A stretch of 64,000 nt of DNA, taken from Macrolepiota albuminosa. Its lineage: Eukaryota; Basidiomycota; Agaricomycetes; Agaricales; Agaricaceae. The position numbers were made by a program, and so were the translations under genes. Positions 57,301 through 64,000 of the stretch are shown piece after piece. The notes beneath the pieces were generated by a model, which worked only from the letters and a program-made list of their open reading frames with translations, ran no database searches and was not told the origin of the DNA. Position 1 is the stretch's first letter, and each line of letters opens with the position of its first letter. Where the stretch lies: contig JAMWFC010000031.1 in NCBI GenBank assembly GCA_027475525.1, positions 248,001 to 312,000 of the forward strand, written 5' to 3'.

Positions 57301-58282
57301 GGTTGTTTGAGGATGTGATTTGCCGCTGGGGCTGCATTGCAGAAATCATCACAGATAATGCTGGACAGTTCAAACAGGTCACTGCCTGGTTGGAAAAGAA
57401 GTATGGGATTAGAGGTATTACTATCTCTCCCTACAACTCACCAGCCAATGGTAGAATTGAAAGACCTCATTGGGATGTCAGGCAAGCTTTGTTCAAGGCC
57501 TGTGAGGATCGCACCAAGTGGTTCTGGTTCTTCTACCATGTCCTCATTGGGATGTCAGGCAAGCTTTGTTCAAGGCCTGTGAGGATCGCACCAAGTGGTT
57601 CTGGTTCTTCTACCATGTAATGTGGAGTGACCGTATAACTATTAGGCAGAGATTTGGATGCTCACCATACTTCATGGTCACTGGTGCTCATCCTACTCTA
57701 CCCTTGGATCTAGCAGAGGCCACCTGGCTGGTAGAATTACCAGAAGGACCTCTAACTACTGAGGAGTTGATTGGGTATCGTGCTAGAGCTCTAGCCAAGC
57801 ACTATCAACATGTAGAAGAGATGAGAGAGAGGGTTGGGAAGGCTAAGCTCCAATGGGCATTGAAGTTTGCAGAAGAGCATAAAAGCTCAATCAAAGACTT
57901 CAATTTTAAACCGTTGGACTTGGTACTAGTCAAAAACATGACTACTGAAAGTTCATTCAGTGCTAAGATGTTGCCACGTTTCCATGGGCCTATGGTAGTA
58001 ATTGCCAAGACTCAGGGTGGTAATTACATTGTAGCAGAACTAGATGGGTCAGTTTGGCAAGCACGAGTAGCTGCTTTTCGAGTGGTACCTTACAAGGCTC
58101 ACAAAAAGCTAACTTTGCCTCAAGGCTTAGAGAAGTGGGTGGACATTACACCTACTAAGCTAAAAGAGCTAAGGGAAGAACTACGAAAACCTACAGAGTT
58201 AATCACCAAGGACATCTCATTTGGCACAGTAAAGCTCCATGAGCCTACTGACCAAGAGTTGGGCCTGCCTCCAACTGATTAA
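54372..58282 (+). CDS. Element A Pol: RT, RNase H, integrase
   Basis: One Ty3-type polyprotein: RT with FDLYVGYDERVL and YIDD (in WPYIDDVPVRG), RNase H with VVLSVDTSWMAVGFGIFQ and a later IETDAKYLKGM, then integrase with zinc-binding H-H-C-C (HDALGHRGAY ... CHNCQIRQK) and the D-D-E core (IHIDTMHM, IITDNAGQF, SPANGRIERPHW). Ends QELGLPPTD at 58282; no chromodomain. More than 1,200 codons open except for a frame jump caused only by the 77-base duplication at 57465-57618. First ATG in frame is 54474; likely made by -1 frameshift from PR. About 3 CpG in 55021-56020. Confidence 0.9.
57465..57618. repeat. 77-base exact tandem duplication in element A integrase
   Basis: 57465-57541 repeated as 57542-57618; HWDVRQALFKACEDRTKWFW is encoded twice and the frame shifts from the 54372 frame to the next. 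Confidence 0.95.
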
Positions 58283-58768
58283 AATCCAGAAAGATGAAAT
58301 ATATTTCTAAAGAAATGAAAATAGCTCAGGCTTATTCTGGATTTAACAGTATAAGGAGAAGGAGTGTGGAAGAAGCATTCAAGAGAGGTACTAGTCTAGT
58401 CAGACTAGCTACCACTCGAATACAAAAAAAAAAAAAAAAAAAGAGTCGAGCGTTGACACAATACATCAACACGCGAGTTCGAACCCTTGCAGGGGAACTA
58501 TTAATCTGAAAAAGGGATCAGATTAAGTCGTTGACTTAACAAGTCAGTGTTCGCGTTCAAACCCAGAAGACGGGGGGAGGTATTTACGACGGAATTGGCA
58601 ACAATGGGATTTAAGACTTTTATAGAATAATAAAACTAACTTAACACCCTGCCGTTTCGGAGTAAAGGAATATATTGGGGTTACGGGGTCATAGGAAGAG
58701 GGGGGAGAACTAGTTTTAAAGGCTACGCTAGGCAGAGACAAAGTCGATGCTGGCAACGAGGAGGGTGT
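58283..58768. other. Element A spacer between pol and antisense gene
   Basis: Noncoding. Contains an A run at about 58423-58441. CpG content rises sharply here compared with pol. Confidence 0.6.
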
Positions 58769-60050
58769 TTAAACCTCCACGGAGTCTTCGGGTCCATCTT
58801 GAGTGGAGTCTTGAAACTCGACGTCCGAATCCTCGTTACCTGACTATCAAGCAGAAGGGTAAATAAGGAAACGGCGAAGGGATAAACAAGGGCTCACCAC
58901 AAATGGGACTTGGAGGGCACGCAGGAGAGAGCCCGTCTGATCAACCTCCGAAGGACCTAGGGCCTGTTCGAGACGAGTCCGGCGGTCCAAAATCATCTTA
59001 AAAGTCTGTAACGCGACATCAAGTTGATACAGCTGGTGTTGCGCAGCCAGATCAACCGCGTCGCGATGTTTTTGAAGGTCTGACTGGGGGACAATCTCAT
59101 CCTCAGCCAACTGCACCAGGTCGAGAGCTTGATCGACCGCGGCAAGCAGGGCCAGCGCAGCATCAGTACCGGGGACATGATTGGCTAAAAGGACCAGGGA
59201 GGTCAGAAGAACATAAACATAGAAGACACTAAGAGAAACGCACTCAGAGAAGGCGTAACCTTAAGTTTCTTCAGTTTTGGCTTGCCATCAGGGTCAGCCT
59301 GGGGAGGAGTAAGAGTCAAGGTCAGGGTATCCAGACAGCAAGCAACAAGGTCAAGCTTGCGAGCTGACTCACGTTAGCTCGACGTTTGACGGGACGAGGA
59401 GTAGGCGTACCGAGCATCTCGACGTCCTTGTCTTGAGCTCGGCGGCGAGCCTAAGGGGCAAATAAGAGTCAGGAAGAGCCACAGCAGGAGAGATGAACCT
59501 ACCTCCTCGAGGTCTTTATGGGCCTGTTCACAACGGCGTTCGCCAAGTACCACGATAGTATCGGCAAACGAAAAGAACGCTTTGACATCACCGGACTCTT
59601 CACCGGCACTGCGATCCAGCAGCGGTAGAACTCCAGAAAACGCCTCACAGAGGACTGTCTGGTCGGAGAGCCGAGGATAAAAAGTGTTGTCGGAGAACCG
59701 CTGAGAAGGGGGATAAGAGAAGGAATAGAGAAGAAGAAACAGAGACGCACCCAGCCAATACTGCCCAGGAACCGAGCTCTGTCTGCAGGAGTGCCCGGGA
59801 AGGCCTTGACCATAGAGCATAGTCCTGCGGCGGCCTCCGCAAACAAGGGAAGCTTCCAAACGGAAGTAATGACCTTGTTCGCATCCCGTTTCACGGCACG
59901 CTGCAGCATACCATAGAAATCGGAAGGGCCTGGCGTGGTACGAACTGGAGTAGCGACGGGTTTAGGAGGCGAAGTCGTAATGACGACTTGGGGACGGGCT
60001 TTGGCGTTAGCCATTTTGCGAGGGGCAGTGGGAGCGCCAGGAGGAGCCAT
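58769..60050 (-). CDS. Antisense spliced gene inside element A
   Basis: Runs against gag-pol between pol and the 3' LTR. Exons that join in frame: 60050-59751 (100 codons from ATG, ending GSIGW), 59700-59503 (66 codons, RFSDNTFYPR ... HKDLEE), 59450-59373 (26 codons), with GT-AG introns of 50 and 52 nt. Later exons include ADPDGKPKLKKLK (59298-59260), an Asp/Leu-rich helical part (AAHQ-like; LAEDEIVPQSDLQKHRDAVD, about 59110-58915) and a last exon GNEDSDVEFQD to stop TAA 58769-58771. About 290 residues, acidic and basic patches, one nuclear-localisation-like run (RPVKRRAN). No known domain. CpG-rich, unlike pol, and intact. The junction between exons four and five is unresolved. Confidence 0.65.
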
Positions 60051-60273
60051 GCTAACAATTTGGCAAAACCTTAGGCAGTTTTAAGGGCAGGGAACGGCAG
60101 CGATCGAGCACAAGAGAAAAAGTTGGAGAAAAATAAAATTTATTGTCTAGCCTACTGAAAAGAGGGGACGAAAAAATTTTAAACATGGATAGGAAGGAGG
60201 AAAGATTGGAAAATCGAACCTACCAACTGCCTAACACCTACAAGGACTGAGGACAGTCGCTTAAAATTGGTAC

Positions 60274-60281
60274 GGGGGAGG
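60274..60281 (+). promoter_or_regulatory. Polypurine tract of element A
   Basis: GGGGGAGG directly abuts the 3' LTR. Confidence 0.7.
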
Positions 60282-61222
60282 TGATACGTCTGCCTCACTT
60301 GAGGCAGACAAAAAGGAAATAAGACCCCGAATAACCTGTCAGAACGCTGAAAACTGTAAGCGAACGTCGAAAACTGTAGACGTGGGGCTACCTCACCTTA
60401 AAATACTACCCTAAAAAGCCACGAAAAAGAGACCTAGCCAAGCCTGTAGAGCAGTAAACGCGTGGTAGGGGAAAACAACGATCGAAAAGTTTGATCGGCA
60501 CGGGGACAGCCGCAAGTGGCAGTGCCCGGCAGCTGGTGAGATCTCTAATCTCGGATCACACTCCGAGATCAGCCTGACATCATCACAACCATCAACTCCT
60601 CGTCCGACTCCAGAACTCAACGAAAACTCGCACTCGACCTGCCAACATGCCCGGCAGCTACAGAAGCAATGAGGCAGGAGAGGGACAGGAGAAGAGGATG
60701 AGGAAAAAGAGAGGAACAGGGCAGCTAGCCCACGGAAAAGGGTTTAGCCGGGAAAAACAGGGAAAAACCATGCGCCTCAAGCACCGGGAAGAACGAGTAC
60801 CGGTAACGCGATAAGCCAGACACCTAGCCCTGTTGAACACGACGACGCCTCGTTACTATGCAACAGCGCGCTGGTCCGTGCACGAGAAGGAAAGATATAA
60901 AAGGAGGAGGAAATTGGGGGAGTCGGGCAAGCAATCAACTTGCCACGGCTCGGAGTCCCCAGGGAGTGGACGTCTTAGGCCAAAGCATAGCGATTGACTT
61001 CGGGTTTATAGTAATAATACTATTTGCATCCCAATTTCGAGTGTGAATATTCTTTACATTCAAATTAAATCAATAAAAATTATAATACTTTGACAACGTG
61101 TGCGCGCGTGTAGCTAAAACCCCCAGAACCTCGTGAACTGGAGTTTTATCTTTTAAAAACTAAGTCCTGTCCGATTTCACTCAGACAACTTAAAATAAAA
61201 GTAAAACTTTCATTTCGCATCA
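60282..61222 (+). repeat. Element A 3' LTR
   Basis: 941 bases; differs from the 5' LTR at about 14 positions, almost all CpG transitions. Confidence 0.93.
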
Positions 61223-61540
61223 GTAGCTACAGGTGGTCTAGCGGGGTTTTAGTGGGTAGTAGGTCTGAATGCAGAGCGGGTGTGGGCTGAACCACCCGGT
61301 AAGGCCTTAGTCCCACACGGACGTGCGTAAAGGCATTTCCTCGCGGAGAACATGATGAGCTGGTTTTGAAGGAGCCTGGTTTCTAACCCAGGCACTCAGC
61401 AGGGCGGGTGCGGAGGAGATGCCCATGGCGTCGGTCTCCCCACTGTGAACGCTACTCAAAAAAGATGCGCTATGAAAGCGGAGGATGCAGGGGTGATGTC
61501 GATGAGATTCCGATCACGCGTTTGCGAAAAAAAGACTCAG
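61223..61540 (-). repeat. Continuation of the inverted LINE end, then unassigned
   Basis: GTAGCTACAGG continues the minus-strand LINE cut at 39401 (reading PPVATTYCAELG-like across the join). Similarity to the plus-strand LINE fades after a few tens of bases. Confidence 0.45.
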
Positions 61541-62300
61541 AAACAAATCTTTGCATGTTCGTTTCCCTTTGCCGTCACTGCTATCCTCGAGGGTGAACCC
61601 TTCGTCAACGGTGCTCCCCAGAATGCCTTTTGACCTCGCTGAGGGTCACAAGTCCTTCATCGGCGGCGATGATCTCAAGTCTGGCCAGCCAAGTTCAAGT
61701 CTGTCCTCACCGAGTTCCTCGTCAATGCAGGTATTAAGCCGCTATCCATTGTGTCGTACAACCATCTTGGCGACAACGACGGACACAACTTGTCCTCTGA
61801 GTGCCAATTCCGTTCAACACAGGAGATTTCCAAGTCCCCTGTGGTTGACGATATGGTCGATGCCAACCGATTCCTGCCGCGTGTGAGAAGGGTAAGAACG
61901 AGCATCTGGATCACATCGTCATCAAGTATGTCCCCGCCGTTGGAGATTCCTAGCGCGCCATCGTCGAATATTATTCCGAGATCTTCTGTGGCGGTCGCTC
62001 ATCTATCAATATTTTTAACGAGTCGCTCGCGACCCCTCTCATTCTGGATCTGACCATCCTCACGGAGCTCCTTGCCATTGGCTCAGTGACCACTGGGGAC
62101 TTCAAGCCTCTCTACTCGGTGCTCTCCCTTCTTTCGTACACGTTGAAGGCTCCGCTAGTAGCCTGGTACTGAGGTCGTGAACAGCCCTAGCAGGCAGCGT
62201 AACGCGCTTGAGAACTTCCTCAATGTCATTGGCGTTGAGGAGGGCAGTGATTTGCTCCTTGAGACCCATATCTTTCGGATGTTTGACTCAAGAAGGTTTC
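61541..62300 (+). pseudogene. INO1: Inositol-3-phosphate synthase (INO1) pseudogene, C-terminal half
   Basis: Successive frames spell myo-inositol-1-phosphate synthase motifs: [150 protein letters not shown] and ALENFLNVIGVEEGSD. These cover the NAD/substrate and lyase-fold regions of INO1, which converts glucose-6-phosphate to inositol-3-phosphate. At least one single-base loss (GGCCAG-CCAAG), a stop where AAG(Lys) or AGC is expected (GDS* at about 61953) and several other frame changes make it non-functional. Nothing N-terminal to about 61541 is recognisable. No introns seen in this half, so a processed copy is possible. Confidence 0.85.
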
Positions 62301-62827
62301 AGCCTTCGTCCCTTCGTTTTGATGCCGTTAACTACTGTTGCCAAATGGGCCTTTCTGTACTTCTCTCTTCTATCTAGCTGTTAGAGTGAATGTTTGCTCA
62401 TTTGATGATCTGTATACATATATGTTCATGAATATCAAGCCGTTGGTGTGCCCAATTTGGATGTTTTGATCATGTTATGTCGAAATGACTGTTCCAGTCT
62501 GGTAGAACCATAAAGATGCATCGATTGGTCTTTGAGAGGTTCACCTAACAAGGCAGTCTTAAGTGGGATCGGATCCGCCATCTTTGCATGCGTAACAGCG
62601 TACATCTACTGGTACATCAAACGTGAGCCTTCTAATGAACAAGTAGTCTGAGACGAACCGAAAGTGCTGAGGTGAGAGACGAGGAATCTACTGACCTTGA
62701 TTTTTTCGCAGATGAAACAAAAATTCAAACGATTGAGTATGGTTACGGACAGCGGTGATACTATTCATACATGCATATTGTGTTAACACAGAGGAGTACG
62801 AAATGCATGAGTAACAGGTCTAACATG
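62301..62827. other. Intergenic stretch, no recognised gene
   Basis: Between the pseudogene and the 3' end of the last gene. Nothing recognised. Confidence 0.5.
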
Positions 62828-64000
62828 TCAGTTACAAAATTCCTTGAGAAACTCAAAGTTTCAGCCTTGACCACAAGGACGGTGAGGCTCAAGACTCACG
62901 TTTAGATATTGTAAATGTTCTCGGTCATCTCCCCTAACTCCCGGATTCTCCGATTGCCTGATCTTTCGAACCATCTCCCGTATTTCAACAGATTCATGTT
63001 CAGAAGAATATACTCCGAGATTGTCTGAAAGTAGCAAGTCTTGGTAAGTGCTGTTTTGATTCGATTCGATCACTCTGAAAGTCGAAGAACATGCTCCGGC
63101 ACACCAGATATCGTACGCAGTGTATTTGTCGGCCGACTTGCTGTCTCGAAGAGGGTTGCGCCGTTGTGGACTCAATATAGAGATACCTGATTCGGGAGAA
63201 CCCAGAGCCATAACCATCCTTATGAAAGGAATGGGAGGCTGTTTGTCCGGAGGGTTGAAAACCCCTAGTTCAAACGGGTCCATATTCGGTTCAAACAGGT
63301 ATCCTACGACTTCTGTGGTGTACTCGAAGGCGTTTCGAACTTGGCAAAGGATCACAGACACGTTGTCTGGGCCAACGGGTTTCCGAGCATCGAAGACGAA
63401 CGGGATTACCACATCCACTCCCAGTTGGTTTTCACGGCATAGTATTGCAGCACCGCGAGCAATGAGTCCGTAGAGAGTGTTGCGATTCATGATAGAGGCG
63501 TGCTCGATCCTGATGAAGTGGTTGAAATGCACTTCTGAATGCTCAAAGCAACGCTCAAGCGAGACGTCATTGTCAGATTCATGTAGAAACATTGGGCGCC
63601 CTTCAAGAATATTCGAAAGGTGAGCTGCAGTAACGTAGCGTTCTTCTTCGTCTTCAGCGACTTTAGTGCTTGGACCGCCCGACCGCAGCAAAGCGTTCAG
63701 AAAGCTGGTTAACTTCATGTTTAGGCCGTCCTCGACGATTGCATCACGTGCCAGTATGAACAGCAGGAGAGCTACCATCTCACCGCGATCGCCCTTGGCA
63801 AGAGTGGGACCTGCAAGCACTTCTTTTAGAAGACCGGCTGGATCAAGGTCGAAATTTTGGACGATGTAACGGGCACCCTCCGCCAAAATAGGTTCCGAGG
63901 CTGCGATGGTGATGACCGTTTCGTTGTTATTTTTTATCGCAAGGCAAAGGCGCATGTGATGCTCTACCTGGTTGACTTCCAGCGTTTGTGATGCTAACGT
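62828..64000 (-). CDS. Conserved agaricomycete protein of unknown function, 5' end outside window
   Basis: Reads leftwards and is open to the right edge (TLEVNQVEHHMRLCLA in frame before the first internal Met). Last exon: after HLQYLN a 58-base GT-AG intron (GTGAGTCTTG...CTCAAG) leads to EFCN and stop at 62828-62830; otherwise the frame stops at 62861. Features: GDRGEMVALLLFILARDA, HFNHFIRIEHASIMNRNTL, RGAAILCRENQLGVDVVIPF and NVSVILCQVRNAFEY, a pattern I recall from large fungal-specific proteins of unknown function. No catalytic motif identified. Appears intact over about 370 residues. Confidence 0.7.

Larger units (their letters stand above)
39402..61222 (+). mobile_element. Ty3/gypsy LTR retrotransposon A, split by element B
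   Basis: LTRs 39402-40342 and 60282-61222 (941 bases each, TGAT...ATCA), target duplication GTAG at 39398-39401 and 61223-61226. Order: LTR, PBS, gag, PR, RT-RNase H, integrase, antisense gene, PPT, LTR. Integrase follows RT (Ty3 order). No chromodomain. The LTRs differ at about 14 sites, nearly all CG against TG or CA. Element B occupies 41834-53231 inside gag; without it gag reads on in frame. Confidence 0.92.

Noticed and set aside
58470..58500. tRNA gene (B-box-like GAGTTCGAACCC)
   Set aside because: No A box or cloverleaf partner at proper spacing.

Overview
The window looks like nuclear DNA of a mushroom-forming basidiomycete (Agaricomycetes). Host genes have many short introns (about 47-60 bases), an F-box gene and a JmjC gene of types common in these fungi, and the repeats are the usual agaricomycete set: Tad/I-like LINEs with RNase H, hAT, Tc1, a tRNA-derived SINE and Ty3/gypsy elements. 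Host genes sit only at the ends: an F-box gene (-), an alpha/beta-hydrolase (+) and a JmjC/zinc-finger gene (-) in 1-10.5 kb, then an inositol-phosphate synthase pseudogene (+) and an edge-truncated conserved gene (-) in 61.5-64 kb. The 50 kb between is nested mobile DNA.

11.5-38 kb is old repeat sequence, mostly stripped of CpG: a LINE tail (-) with a SINE in it, relics of a transposon-linked ORF, a polyketide synthase fragment, and a second LINE (+, about 19.8-38 kb) broken by a Tc1 element, another SINE and a hAT block. The hAT block holds a 4.5 kb head-to-tail array of hairpin-rich and AT-rich modules (28.65-33.13 kb), which carries a solo LTR and a 61-base minisatellite. An interrupted and an uninterrupted copy of the array's target are both present, so its ends can be read.

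39.4-61.2 kb is one Ty3/gypsy element (element A, 941-base LTRs, 4-base target duplication) whose gag is split by a younger Ty3/gypsy chromovirus (element B, 41834-53231, identical 233-base LTRs, target duplication GAGAG). A has intact but nearly CpG-free gag-PR-pol in -1-related frames, and a spliced antisense gene between pol and its 3' LTR. B has a CpG-rich coding region packed with short perfect inverted repeats, in-frame UGA codons between ORF segments, and two extra sense ORFs after pol.

Fourteen exact 77-base direct duplications are scattered through the window. They break several otherwise open frames (JmjC gene, both pols, the Tc1 transposase) and are most simply unmerged k=77 contig overlaps from assembly, so the local frameshifts they cause should not be read as biology.
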